From Fidelibacterota bacterium (GTDB lineage: Bacteria; Pseudomonadota; Alphaproteobacteria; Rhodospirillales; Rhodospirillaceae): 64,000 nt of DNA. Below, piece after piece: positions 53,164 through 61,780 of the stretch. Within the stretch, counting starts at the first letter, position 1. Each line of letters starts with the position of its first letter. The notes below the pieces were generated by a model. The model did no database searches. It was not told the DNA's origin and saw nothing but the letters and a program-made list of their open reading frames with translations. The stretch lies in contig CANJBL010000003.1 in NCBI GenBank assembly GCA_947472795.1, positions 62,001 to 126,000 on the forward strand, given 5' to 3'. The position numbers were made by a program, and so were the translations under genes.

Positions 53164-54432
53164 TCAGCTCTGTGCTGCAGTTGCCTGACGCGCTTCAAGG
53201 GTGCGGGTGTGCTGGGCCATGAGCGCCTTTGGCAAGAGCCCCTTGAAATGCAGCGCCCAGATATGCTGGAGCGGCGGCACCTTCTCGGCTGGCACAGAAT
53301 AGTTGTAGGACTCGCAATTCAGGAACCGGCAGCGCAGGGAGTTCACCTCCGCGTCCGCCGCTACATTGGGCGGCACCCGCCAACCGGCAAAGGCCGCGAG
53401 GGCCAGCTGGCCGCCGCGCCAGAAGCGCACATCAAAGCCATAGCGGGCGGTGACGTTGGCTTGCGCGGCGATCCAGTCGTAACGGTCGATGCAGGTCTTG
53501 AAGAAGTGCGCCAGCGCGTGCGGGCGTTTCTGCGACCCCAGCATCAGGCCTTCGTTGATGGGCATGAGCGGGAAGCGGACTGAGGAGCGATACGTCAGCG
53601 CGACGTCAAAACTGCCATCGAAGAGGGGCGCGAAATCGCGGTTCAGGCAGAGATCGGTATCGAGGAAGATGACCGGACCTGCGAGGCGGCCGCTCAAAAC
53701 CAAGGCGTTGCAGGCGCGGATACGCGCGTACATCAGGTGCAGCGGATTACGTGGCAGACGAATGACGTGGTCCGCGTCGGTGAAGCCGTCGATCTTGGTA
53801 TCCATGTCGGTCACAAGAATGACCTTGATGCCCGGCTGGGTCAGCCGCGCGCACCGGCAGGCCATGGACATGGAGCCAAGATAATCGACGCTATGGGCGG
53901 GATCGCGGTCGCCGCCACGCAGGAAGGGGTGTTTGTCGCCGATATCGACGTGGAACAGAACCGCGGCCATCTCACGGAGAGGCTGGGGTATCACGCGCGA
54001 AATCTCGGCGATGGCCTGCACGTCCCAAGTGTCGCGCGGGCCCGGCGGCGGCAGAGCTTCCAGTTTCGGCGGCACAAAACCCGGCGGCGGCCGCAGAGCC
54101 TTCTCAAGCATCAGACGCAATTGCAGGTCTTTGAAGTTCTCGGCGAAGGCGCTGTCCTGCGGCGCCATCTGCATATAGGCGAGGCCGGAGAGGCAGGCCT
54201 GATACACATCGTTGAGGCCGAGCTGACACAGGACTACGCCGCGCTGGGCCTGGGCGTGCGTGGGTTGCAACGCGAGCGCGCGCTCGAAATGGGTTTTTGC
54301 GACCAGCAGATCGGTGCGCACATCTGTGCTCGTGCTGATGGGCGCGAGACCGTCAAATACGCGCTCGGCCTGTTCGTAGAGCTGAACACCGGCGCTGTAA
54401 TGATGATCGGGACCGTGCGGAGTGTGGTTCAT
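53164..54432 (-). CDS. TPR-containing glycosyltransferase (GT-A type)
   Basis: 422 residues. Residues about 10-115 form TPR-like helices (AKTHFERALALQPTHAQAQRG). From about 175 a nucleotide-diphospho-sugar transferase fold follows: SMSMACRCARLTQPGIKVILVTD, HLMYARIRACNAL and the metal/nucleotide DxD in VIFLDTDLCLNRDFAPLF, ending with an aromatic HIWALHFKG. Such a TPR-GT arrangement occurs in enzymes that glycosylate proteins or extend surface polysaccharide. First gene of the minus-strand cluster 50686-54432. Confidence 0.78.
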   Translation of the reverse strand: MNHTPHGPDHHYSAGVQLYEQAERVFDGLAPISTSTDVRTDLLVAKTHFERALALQPTHAQAQRGVVLCQLGLNDVYQACLSGLAYMQMAPQDSAFAENFKDLQLRLMLEKALRPPPGFVPPKLEALPPPGPRDTWDVQAIAEISRVIPQPLREMAAVLFHVDIGDKHPFLRGGDRDPAHSVDYLGSMSMACRCARLTQPGIKVILVTDMDTKIDGFTDADHVIRLPRNPLHLMYARIRACNALVLSGRLAGPVIFLDTDLCLNRDFAPLFDGSFDVALTYRSSVRFPLMPINEGLMLGSQKRPHALAHFFKTCIDRYDWIAAQANVTARYGFDVRFWRGGQLALAAFAGWRVPPNVAADAEVNSLRCRFLNCESYNYSVPAEKVPPLQHIWALHFKGLLPKALMAQHTRTLEARQATAAQS

Positions 54433-54492
54433 CGGCTTAAGTATCGCCTACCGCGCGAAGCTGAGCAAATGACGACGCTGGGATTTTGCGCA

Positions 54493-56232
54493 TCAGAGCG
54501 CACCCGCGGGGACGCGGTCCGCAGACAACTGCCGAATCTTGGCTTCCAGCGTATCCCAATCGACGGGTTTGCCGACCACTGCGTCGGCCCCGGCTTCCAG
54601 AAACGTGTGCACATGCTCGGGGATAAGATCGGCGGTGAGGGCGATCATCGGAGTGCGCCGTCCCATTGCCCTCTCGGCCTCATGTATGCGGCGCATGGCT
54701 TCGGGTCCGTTCATGACGGGCATATGCATATCCATGATGATGCAGTCGTAGGCGTTGGCGCCGGCGGCTGCGACCGCCGCTGCACCGTCGCGCACGACCG
54801 TCACGGCATGGCCAAGGCGCGGCAGCATGATATCGATGAGCAGTTGCATGTTCGCATCGTCTTCAGCGACCAGCAGCCGCAGGGTATCGTCCCGGCGCTG
54901 ATGTGGTGCGGGTGGCGTATCGGCGGTCTGCACATTTTCATGGCTTATGCGGTGTTCCGCGCCGCCGGATGCGAGCGGAATTTTGATCGTGAACGCGGCC
55001 CCGTGACCAGGGCGAGAGACGACGGAAACCTCGCCGTCCATGGCATCAAGGAGTTTTCGACAGATGGCCAGACCCAGACCAGAGCCGCCGTATTTGCGTG
55101 AAATAGAATTATCCGCCTGGATAAAGGGTTCGAAGACGTGCGCCACTTCGCTTTCGGACAGGCCGATGCCTGTATCCGACACGGTGCATTCCATCGTCAG
55201 GCGGCCGTCGTCCCGCTGTATTTGCCGCACGCTCACCGTGACCGTTCCGTGGTCGGTGAATTTGATGGCGTTGTCGATCACATTGGAGAGGACGTGGCTG
55301 ATCCGATGACTGTCGCCGATGACCCGGTTCTGGAGATGGGATGGGAGTTGGATCACCACCGCCAAGCCCTTAAGCCGTGCGCGGGCTTCGAAGAGCGCGC
55401 AGGTGCTGCCGACCATTTCCGAGATGTTGAACGGGCGGCGCTCGAGCGGGATGGCGCCGGCCTCGAATTTGGAGAAGTCGAGCAGGTCGTTAAGGACGGC
55501 CAACAAATTGCGCCCGGCGTGCATCAAATTGCCGACGAAGGTTTGTTGCTGGACATCGAGCCGCGTGCCTTTCAAGGCTTCCGCCATGCCCATAAGGCCG
55601 GCCATGGGCGTGCGCAATTCGTGGCTCATGTGAGCAAGGAAGTCGGACCGGATCTTGACGGCCTCATCGGCGCGCCGGCGTTCGGTTTCCAGGGATTGAA
55701 GCACGGCCGACAAACCAATGAGAGGGGCGGCACCCGCGGCCAAGAACGCGAGGCCCAACGCGAACCAACTGAGGGCGCTCATGTCATAAATAGTGGGACT
55801 CATGGGCAGATCGATGAGGTTCAGGCGATAGCCAAGATAGATCGTCGTGAGCGTGACGAGGCAAAGGGCCACCACCGCCAGCGCCGTGCGGCGATTGAAG
55901 AAGCATCCGGCGACAACGCAGCTCGAAACGAAGAACATCAGCGCGCCATTGCCGCGTCCATAGGCCAGCAAGCCCCCAACGGCGATGATGAAGGGCACGG
56001 CGGTGACAATGGTGGCGCGGAAAGAATAGTTTAAACGCCGGCGCAGAAGCGTGGCCCACAGCAACAGTGCCGCAAGGGCCACATGCACGCCCATGACGGG
56101 AAGCCATCCCTGTTCAAGACCACGCAGAAGGCTCGCGCCGGCGGCCGGAATCGCCAGCGCTGTGATGGCGACGAGAATGGTGTTGCAAGCGTCCGAGCGG
56201 ATTTCAGCAAGTGTCTTTGGGGTATCCCCCAT
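54493..56232 (-). CDS. Hybrid sensor histidine kinase with receiver domain
   Basis: 579 residues. The N-terminal 190 residues contain about five to six membrane helices without a periplasmic sensor domain. Then come HisKA (His204 in AHMSHELRTPMAGL), HATPase (NVIDNAIKFTDHGTV, DTGIGLSESEV, GGSGLGLAICRKL) and a C-terminal receiver (LLVAEDDANMQLL, phosphoacceptor Asp501 in CIIMDMHMPVMNG, Lys in GKPVDWD). A membrane-embedded sensor suggests detection of envelope or quinone state. No partner HPt or regulator adjoins it. Confidence 0.94.
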   Translation of the reverse strand: MGDTPKTLAEIRSDACNTILVAITALAIPAAGASLLRGLEQGWLPVMGVHVALAALLLWATLLRRRLNYSFRATIVTAVPFIIAVGGLLAYGRGNGALMFFVSSCVVAGCFFNRRTALAVVALCLVTLTTIYLGYRLNLIDLPMSPTIYDMSALSWFALGLAFLAAGAAPLIGLSAVLQSLETERRRADEAVKIRSDFLAHMSHELRTPMAGLMGMAEALKGTRLDVQQQTFVGNLMHAGRNLLAVLNDLLDFSKFEAGAIPLERRPFNISEMVGSTCALFEARARLKGLAVVIQLPSHLQNRVIGDSHRISHVLSNVIDNAIKFTDHGTVTVSVRQIQRDDGRLTMECTVSDTGIGLSESEVAHVFEPFIQADNSISRKYGGSGLGLAICRKLLDAMDGEVSVVSRPGHGAAFTIKIPLASGGAEHRISHENVQTADTPPAPHQRRDDTLRLLVAEDDANMQLLIDIMLPRLGHAVTVVRDGAAAVAAAGANAYDCIIMDMHMPVMNGPEAMRRIHEAERAMGRRTPMIALTADLIPEHVHTFLEAGADAVVGKPVDWDTLEAKIRQLSADRVPAGAL

Positions 56233-56284
56233 AGCGCCAGTTCCTATGAAAGTCTTTGGCCCGGTATGCCCCTCAATACTGCCT

Positions 56285-56359
56285 TAGTGTGGCGGATTTG
56301 AAGTTCCTATCATTTTTGCGGCGAGCACTTTTAGGACTTCAAATCCATAAACCACACTA
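56285..56359. repeat. Inverted-repeat mini-element A
   Basis: A 75-bp unit bounded by TAGTGTGG (56285-56292) and CCACACTA (56352-56359), with inner arms GGATTTGAAGT and ACTTCAAATCC that also pair. It is 15 bases from a similar unit. The whole gap 56233-56568 contains no gene. Confidence 0.75.
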
Positions 56360-56374
56360 GAACAATGTTTTTCT

Positions 56375-56446
56375 AGTGTCGCCTCGATTTCAAAGTTCGC
56401 AAACGCGCTTGCCGGAAAACGATGCGAACTTAGGAATCGCGACACT
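56375..56446. repeat. Inverted-repeat mini-element B
   Basis: A 72-bp unit bounded by AGTGTCG and CGACACT, with inner arms resembling AAGTTCGC and GCGAACTT. Same plan as element A, with a different terminal base. Confidence 0.7.
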
Positions 56447-56568
56447 CGTACATCTTAAAGCAATGACACGGCCGTGTCTGGCACAGGAGCGCGGCCCTCA
56501 AGATTTCGCATTGTGAGAACTGGTTAAATGGGTAAGCTTTGCTTTCATCAGTTACCGGGAGGGATCAC

Positions 56569-57087
56569 ATGAATACCGCACTCAATCGCATTTTTATGAG
56601 CATCGGGCTTTTGGGCATCGTGCTGAGCGGCGCAGTACTGAGCGCGCCCGCACAGGCGCAAGCCCTCAAACCCGAAGAGCTTTCTCAGATCAAGACGGAA
56701 GTGCTGGCGACGGTCACGCATTACTTCACAGCCTTCAACGCGCAGAACACGAAAGAGATCGGCGAGAAGGTCTTCACCAACCCGGGCCTTGCCATGAGCG
56801 CCACCGGTGTGGCGGTCAACACGCCCGAACAGGTCGACAAGCAATATGCCGGAAACTTGCAGCGGCTGCAGGAGCAGGGCTGGGAGAAGTCGGTGATGGG
56901 GCAGTATGACGTGTGTGTGATGAATGCCAATGTCGCCTTCGCCAGTGGCAAGTTCACGCGTTTGCGCAAGGACGGCTCCGTCCTGCAAGCCGGCGCTTCC
57001 ACCTATATGCTCAACAAGGGCAAGGACGGTTGGCGCATCGCCATGCTGATCGGTACCGACGCCAATAAGACGGTGACTTGCAACTAA
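56569..57087 (+). CDS. Secreted SnoaL/NTF2-like protein
   Basis: 172 residues from ATG 56569 with GGGAGGG upstream and a signal peptide (cleavage after APAQA). The mature part has the NTF2-like pattern: helix IKTEVLATVTHYFTAFNAQNTKEI, TNPGLAMSATGVAV, then strands including VCVMNANVAFASGKFTRLR and DGWRIAMLIGTD. Likely a periplasmic ligand-binding or lyase-like fold; no catalytic pair stands out. Single gene. Confidence 0.75.
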   Translation: MNTALNRIFMSIGLLGIVLSGAVLSAPAQAQALKPEELSQIKTEVLATVTHYFTAFNAQNTKEIGEKVFTNPGLAMSATGVAVNTPEQVDKQYAGNLQRLQEQGWEKSVMGQYDVCVMNANVAFASGKFTRLRKDGSVLQAGASTYMLNKGKDGWRIAMLIGTDANKTVTCN

Positions 57088-57137
57088 AGGTCTAAAGGCT
57101 GCAAAGGCCGGTTTTCCTGTCTTTGCTGCATGTGCGA

Positions 57138-57168
57138 AGGGTAGCCTTTGTAGCTAAAAGGTTACCCT
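57138..57168. repeat. Inverted repeat between the SnoaL-like and GDSL genes
   Basis: AGGGTAGCCTT and AAGGTTACCCT pair over 11 positions with one G-T wobble and a 9-base loop. It could be a weak terminator of the first gene or a regulatory stem. Confidence 0.5.
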
Positions 57169-57255
57169 GACACATTTACATGCCGCTCTGGCTTTCATAT
57201 CCTCCTCACGCGCTCCATCGGGGAGGCAAAATCTTTACTCATCAGAGGTGACGCG

Positions 57256-57990
57256 ATGCGTTTCTCAATCCTGCGTAGCTCTATCTTCGCGGCCGGCGCA
57301 CTTGCGCTCGCCCTGACCACAACGACCGCGATCCAGGCGCCGAAGGCTCACGCCGCCGCCGCTGCGGCTCAGGCCGCCAACCCCTTCGAGAGCGAAATCG
57401 TCGCCTTCGAAGAAGCCGACAAGAAGCAGATGCCCGCCGCCGGCGGCGTCCTGTTCTACGGCAGCTCGAGCTTCAAGACCTGGGATCTGGAAGAGAACTT
57501 CCCAAAGCGCGGCTATATCAATCGCGGCTTCGGCGGTTCGACCATGGCTGATGCGGTGTATTACGCCGAACGCGCCGTGGTGAAGTACAAGCCCCGTCTG
57601 GTCGTGCTGTATGAAGGCGATAACGACGTCAACGCCGGCGTTCCGGCGGAAACGATTGTTGCCCAGCTCGACAAGTTCGTGAGAATCCTGCACGCCAAGT
57701 CGCCGCAGACCAAAGTCGTCTTCGTCGCGATTAAGCCGAGCATTGCGCGCTGGTCGCTGGTGGACCGCGTGCGCGGCGCCAACGAGCAAGTGAAGGACTA
57801 CATCAACCGCAATGAAAACATTGCTTACGTCGATGCCGACTATGTGTTCATGGGTTGGGATCACAAGCCGCGCCCCGAACTCTATGATCCGAAGGGCCTG
57901 CTGCATCCGTCCGCCGAAGGCAAAAAGATCTGGGCCGCGATGCTTGAGCCCTGGCTGAAAGACCCCAGCATGAAGACCGCTTCCAAGTAA
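57256..57990 (+). CDS. Secreted SGNH/GDSL-family hydrolase
   Basis: 244 residues from ATG 57256. Signal peptide with an Ala-rich cleavage region. SGNH blocks: Ser in VLFYGSSSFKTW (block I, GSS instead of GDS), Gly in NRGFGGSTMADA, Asn in YEGDNDVNAG (block III) and the Asp-x-x-His pair in DPKGLLHPSAEG. The family removes acyl or acetyl groups from envelope polymers or lipids. A strong terminator follows at 58010-58053. Confidence 0.9.
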   Translation: MRFSILRSSIFAAGALALALTTTTAIQAPKAHAAAAAAQAANPFESEIVAFEEADKKQMPAAGGVLFYGSSSFKTWDLEENFPKRGYINRGFGGSTMADAVYYAERAVVKYKPRLVVLYEGDNDVNAGVPAETIVAQLDKFVRILHAKSPQTKVVFVAIKPSIARWSLVDRVRGANEQVKDYINRNENIAYVDADYVFMGWDHKPRPELYDPKGLLHPSAEGKKIWAAMLEPWLKDPSMKTASK

Positions 57991-58009
57991 GCGATCTGTT
58001 CTAAATCAG

Positions 58010-58053
58010 CGCGGCGCCGGGGCCTTCGGGAACTGGCGCCGCGTTTTCTTTTT
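58010..58053 (+). terminator. Rho-independent terminator of the GDSL gene
   Basis: CGCGGCGCC (58010-58018) and GGCGCCGCG (58035-58043) pair perfectly, followed by TTTTCTTTTT. Confidence 0.9.
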
Positions 58054-58073
58054 GATAAAGGCGAGATCAGCCT

Positions 58074-58736
58074 ATGCAGGCCACCGTCATTGAACACCTC
58101 AACATCGAACGGCTAGGCGTCCTGTTCTATGCTGCCATGTTAGGTGGTGTAGGTGTTTCCGCCATCAGCGGCGCGCTCGCCGCAGGGCGAAAAAATCTCG
58201 ACCCTATCGGCGTGTTGGTAATGGCCCTGGTGACGGGCACAGGCGGCGGCACGATCCGTGACCTGCTTCTGTCGCGGCGCGTTTTCTGGATCGCCGACAC
58301 CGACTATCTGCTGGTGTGCCTCGTCGCGGCCGTGCTGACCTGGTTCTGGGTAAAGTTTTATCATCCGCCGAATCGCGTGTTGATATATGCCGATGCGGTT
58401 GGTTTGGCTTTATTCGGAGTCGCCGGCGCGCAGGTGGCCGAGCAGCTGGGCGAACCCGGTATCGTCATGGTTGTGATGGGCTGTCTTACGGGCACGGCGG
58501 GTGGCCTGTTGCGCGATGTGCTGTGCGCCGAAATCCCGCTTATCTTCCGCAAAAGCGAGCTGTATGTGACCGCCTGCATCGCCGGCCTGCTGGTCTATGT
58601 GGGTCTGCGCCGCGTAGGCGTCGATCTCTCTACAGCCGGTGCGGTCACCGCCGTGGTGATCCTGGCGGCGCGCCTGGCCTCCATCAAATGGCGCATCACG
58701 CTGCCGCTCTTACGCCTCAAAACCGACGATCCTTGA
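58074..58736 (+). CDS. TRIC-type (UPF0126/YadS) cation channel family protein
   Basis: 220 residues with seven hydrophobic segments arranged as two similar three-helix halves. Family motifs: AISGALAAGRKNLDPIGVLV, TGTGGGTIRDLLL, DAVGLALFGVAGAQVA and GTAGGLLRDVLCAEIP. Trimeric bacterial TRIC channels pass monovalent cations across the inner membrane. It starts 20 bases beyond the GDSL terminator. Confidence 0.93.
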   Translation: MQATVIEHLNIERLGVLFYAAMLGGVGVSAISGALAAGRKNLDPIGVLVMALVTGTGGGTIRDLLLSRRVFWIADTDYLLVCLVAAVLTWFWVKFYHPPNRVLIYADAVGLALFGVAGAQVAEQLGEPGIVMVVMGCLTGTAGGLLRDVLCAEIPLIFRKSELYVTACIAGLLVYVGLRRVGVDLSTAGAVTAVVILAARLASIKWRITLPLLRLKTDDP

Positions 58737-58772
58737 TGGACATAAAATGGACGGACATAAAACTGCGGCAAG

Positions 58773-58811
58773 AAAAAAGCCCCGGACGCGTCGTTGCGCA
58801 TCCGGGGCTTT
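58773..58811 (-). terminator. Terminator of the small secreted paralogue gene
   Basis: AAAGCCCCGGA and TCCGGGGCTTT form an 11-bp stem; on the minus strand it is followed by a T run. It lies 24 bases beyond the minus-strand stop at 58835 and may also end the TRIC transcript. Confidence 0.85.
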
Positions 58812-58834
58812 GCCTTGAAAGACGGTGTTGAGGT

Positions 58835-59350
58835 CTAGTGTTTCACCATCACAAAGAGCACGCGGTAATCCTCGTCGATGTGGCTTTCCGAGACAATCGA
58901 TTCACGACGGTGGAACACAACGCTGCCCGGCGCCGGCTTATCAGCCGCCGGATGTTCAACGGGGACGCCGTTGGCGCGCTTGACGATGGTATAGCGGCCC
59001 GGGTCCACATAAATCAGCATGGTGTCGTAACGGCGTTTCACGCCGCCCGGACGCACAAAGCCTTTCTTGAAGGCCGCGAGGTTCACCTTCACAACGTCGT
59101 TATCGAGCAGAGTCTTTTGCGGTGCGCCGCCGCCGCCTTCCGTGGCGACGTCTTCATACTTGGTGATGCCCAGCTTGGCAGCGGCCGCCAAAGCTTCGGG
59201 CGATTCACCCTTACCGGCGAAAATGCCGTCGCCGCTCTTGATGGAATCCGAGAGCTTCAAAGGATCCGCGTTGGCGGCGAAAACATTGCCGCAGATGGCT
59301 CCGCCAAGCGCCGCTGCAGTCATGAAAGCGATGAGTGTGCGTTTTGACAT
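58835..59350 (-). CDS. Small secreted protein, paralogue of the 35.3-kb protein
   Basis: 171 residues from ATG 59350 (GGGGAGG upstream), signal peptide ending GNVFAANA. After a Gly/Ala-rich part the blocks DNDVVKVNLAAFKKGFVRP, KRRYDTMLIYVDPGRYTI and APGSVVFHRRE match the protein at 35327-35803 in order and spacing. Both start with a Thr/Lys-rich signal and end in strands that alternate hydrophobic residues. No family name is certain; a cupin-like beta-barrel is a guess. Confidence 0.75.
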   Translation of the reverse strand: MSKRTLIAFMTAAALGGAICGNVFAANADPLKLSDSIKSGDGIFAGKGESPEALAAAAKLGITKYEDVATEGGGGAPQKTLLDNDVVKVNLAAFKKGFVRPGGVKRRYDTMLIYVDPGRYTIVKRANGVPVEHPAADKPAPGSVVFHRRESIVSESHIDEDYRVLFVMVKH

Positions 59351-59887
59351 GTTGTCCTCCCCTTTAGGAAAAGCCGCGCGCATACGACATTCAGCGCGCA
59401 GCCGACGACTTAAATACCACGAGCGATTGTTCGAGAGCTATGACGAGAATGTGGTGCAGCGGTGCCTTTGACGTGCCCATGTGTAACGCAGGAATCACCG
59501 GCGCTTGATATCCCGCAGACGAGTTACGCATGATAACGCCGTCGGAATTCAATGCGTCGCGAACGCGGCAAAGCTTTTTTCATCTTCGCAACATTTCGCA
59601 ACATCGTGTGCAAAGTGATGCGGCAATTCTCAGCACCTTTTCCGCCCGAGAAAATTCCTTCACGAACTTAGGATCACAATAGCTTTAGGACGGGCGAGAG
59701 GCGTGTGCCCGTTGCAATGGTCCCGGCCCAAATCCGTCATCAAAAGGTTAATTTCACCCGTTCTGGTAGGCTTTTATGCACCTTTGCCAGCTAGTCTCCA
59801 GTGAACGCTGAGGCGTACAAATCCGTTTGCAGCGGCGCCCGTGTCGTATAGATAGCTCCTCCCACCCGTTCTGAAGGAAAAAGCTTC
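59351..59887. other. 537-bp intergenic region
   Basis: Divergent gap between the small secreted protein and the RNase D-like gene. It contains the short direct repeat TTCGCAACAT near 59584 and an AT-rich stretch near 59740. I see no ORF, tRNA or clear promoter. Confidence 0.45.
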
Positions 59888-60496
59888 GTGGCCAACACTC
59901 TGCATCGTGGCGATCTTCCGGCGGATGTGACCTTCACCGGCAGCGTTGCTGTCGATACCGAAACCATGGGTCTGCGCCTGCACCGCGACAGGCTGTGTCT
60001 GGTGCAGCTTTCCGGCGGCGACGGGAATGCCCATCTGGTGCAAATCCTGCCGCAGACGCCAGCTCCTAACCTGACCAAAGTGCTGGGCGACAAGAAGCTG
60101 GTGAAGATTTTCCATTTCGCACGCTTCGACTTGGCGATGATTCAACGCACTTTCGGCGTGCGCTGCGAGCCGGTCTATTGCACACGCACGGCTTCGCGCC
60201 TTGTGCGCACGAACACCGACAAACATGGTCTTAAGGACCTGTGCAAAGAATATCTTGGCGTCGATATGTCCAAGCAGCAGCAGACCTCGGATTGGGGCGC
60301 TGCGACACTGACACCCGAGCAGATCGATTATGCGGCGGCGGATGTGCTCTATCTTCATAGGCTGAAGGCCGAGATGGAAAAGCTGGTGGCGCGCGAAGGG
60401 CGCGGCGCCTTGCTCGATGCCTGCCTTCGGTTCCTTCCCGACCGGGCTGCACTGGACCTGGCGGGCTGGGCCGATGAGGATATCTTCGCTCACTAA
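59888..60496 (+). CDS. rnd: Ribonuclease D-like 3'-5' exonuclease
   Basis: 202 residues from GTG 59888. DEDDy exonuclease motifs: VAVDTETMGL (Exo I), HFARFDLAMI (Exo II) and DYAAADVLYL (Exo III with Tyr). The protein lacks the HRDC domains of E. coli RNase D, the compact form seen in many alphaproteobacteria, where it precedes the kpsF-lpt genes as here. It trims tRNA or other RNA 3' ends. Confidence 0.93.
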   Translation: MANTLHRGDLPADVTFTGSVAVDTETMGLRLHRDRLCLVQLSGGDGNAHLVQILPQTPAPNLTKVLGDKKLVKIFHFARFDLAMIQRTFGVRCEPVYCTRTASRLVRTNTDKHGLKDLCKEYLGVDMSKQQQTSDWGAATLTPEQIDYAAADVLYLHRLKAEMEKLVAREGRGALLDACLRFLPDRAALDLAGWADEDIFAH

Positions 60497-60856
60497 GTGG
60501 GTGCGCGGTCTTGTCTCTGGGCAATCTATCCCATTGGGATATCTGGAAAATCCTGCCCAAATTGTAATGTGACAGAGGGCGGCCTGGGTTGACCCCCGGG
60601 CTATAGAAACGTTAGGGTCCCCGCGAGGTTTAGACGGCTGTCCGGAGCGCTTCATCCGGCCCTCGCCTCTGCGCCGGCTTGTGACGTTCTTTAACGAGAA
60701 GAGCGCATTGTCCTGCGCGATTCCGAGGAAGACGCCCAAGAAGACGCAAGGCAACAGAGGATAACGGCCATCTCGTCCAAGGCATCCCATACTCCGCTAG
60801 GCAAATCCGCCGGCTCTCCTGCCGATCGGGCGTCTGATCTCGCATCGGCGCGCGCT
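60497..60856. other. Upstream region of the kdsD-lpt operon
   Basis: A 360-bp gap (about 270 if translation starts at an ATC at 60770). It contains the stem TATCCC/GGGATA (60527-60541) and a TTGACC near 60588, but no firm promoter. The frame of kdsD remains open from a TAA near 60692, so its start lies in or after this stretch. Confidence 0.4.
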
Positions 60857-61780
60857 GTGCTGGCCCATGCGCGTACGGGTCTGGATGCATTAGGTGCGGG
60901 TTTGGGCGATGACTTTATCGCGGGCCTCGACACGCTCGCGAATATCACGGGCCGTGTCATCGTCTCGGGCATGGGTAAGAGCGGGCACGTGGGCCGCAAG
61001 ATCGCCGCTACTTTGGCCTCCACGGGCACGCCCGCCTTTTTTGTGCACGCCGCCGAAGCGAGCCACGGCGATCTCGGCATGATCTCGCCCGGCGATGCGG
61101 TGCTTGCCATCTCCAATTCCGGAGAAACACCGGAACTCGCGGTGCTGCTGTCCTACACACGCCGCTACAATATTCCGCTGGTGGCGATCACCAGCCGCGC
61201 GAAATCCACGCTCGCGGAAGCGGCCGACGTCTGCCTGCTGCTGCCGGATGTCGGCGAAGCATGCCCCTTGGGCCTGGCGCCGACGACCTCGACCACGCTG
61301 ACGATTGCGCTGGGTGATGCCATCGCCGTCGCACTTCTGGAGCGGCGCGGGTTTACGGCCGACAATTTTAAGGTCTTCCATCCGGGCGGCCAATTGGGCC
61401 GCAAGCTCTACAAGGTCGAAGACCTCATGCACACCGGCGACGAGTTGCCGCTGGTGCAGCCGGCCACGCCCATGTCCGAGGTGGTGCTGGTCATGACCAA
61501 GAAGACATTCGGCGTTGCAGGTGTGGTGGATGAAGCGGGACGCCTGATCGGCATCGTCACCGACGGTGACTTGCGCCGGCATATCGGCGGCGATCTTTTC
61601 AAGATGTCGGCCGGCGATATTATGACCAAGGCACCCAAGACCACGACACGGTCGATCCTCGCGGCCGAAGCCATGCGCCGCATGAACGAATGGAAGATCA
61701 CGAGCGTATTCGTCGTCGAGAACGAAAAGGCCGTCGGCATCATCCGCATGCACGATATTCTGCGCGCCGGTGCCGTATGA
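60857..61780 (+). CDS. kdsD: D-arabinose 5-phosphate isomerase (KpsF/GutQ family)
   Basis: At least 307 residues; converts ribulose 5-phosphate to arabinose 5-phosphate for Kdo synthesis. SIS domain with VIVSGMGKSGHVGRKIAATL, SHGDLGMISPGDAVLAISNSGET, then two CBS domains (VEDLMHTGDELPLVQP, IGIVTDGDLRRHI, MTKAPKTTTRS). The start is unclear: no ATG is in frame upstream. GTG 60857 is the first standard start but lacks a ribosome site, while an in-frame ATC at 60770 has AGAGGAT eight to ten bases upstream. Its stop overlaps the lptC ATG (ATGA). Confidence 0.93.
   Translation: MLAHARTGLDALGAGLGDDFIAGLDTLANITGRVIVSGMGKSGHVGRKIAATLASTGTPAFFVHAAEASHGDLGMISPGDAVLAISNSGETPELAVLLSYTRRYNIPLVAITSRAKSTLAEAADVCLLLPDVGEACPLGLAPTTSTTLTIALGDAIAVALLERRGFTADNFKVFHPGGQLGRKLYKVEDLMHTGDELPLVQPATPMSEVVLVMTKKTFGVAGVVDEAGRLIGIVTDGDLRRHIGGDLFKMSAGDIMTKAPKTTTRSILAAEAMRRMNEWKITSVFVVENEKAVGIIRMHDILRAGAV

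Noticed and set aside
53737-55101. 454-codon plus-strand frame across the glycosyltransferase and hybrid kinase
   Set aside because: It crosses two clear minus-strand genes with full motifs and has no credible start or domain.
59774-60790. Minus-strand frame covering the RNase D-like gene
   Set aside because: Antisense to three intact exonuclease motifs; composition is that of a shadow frame.
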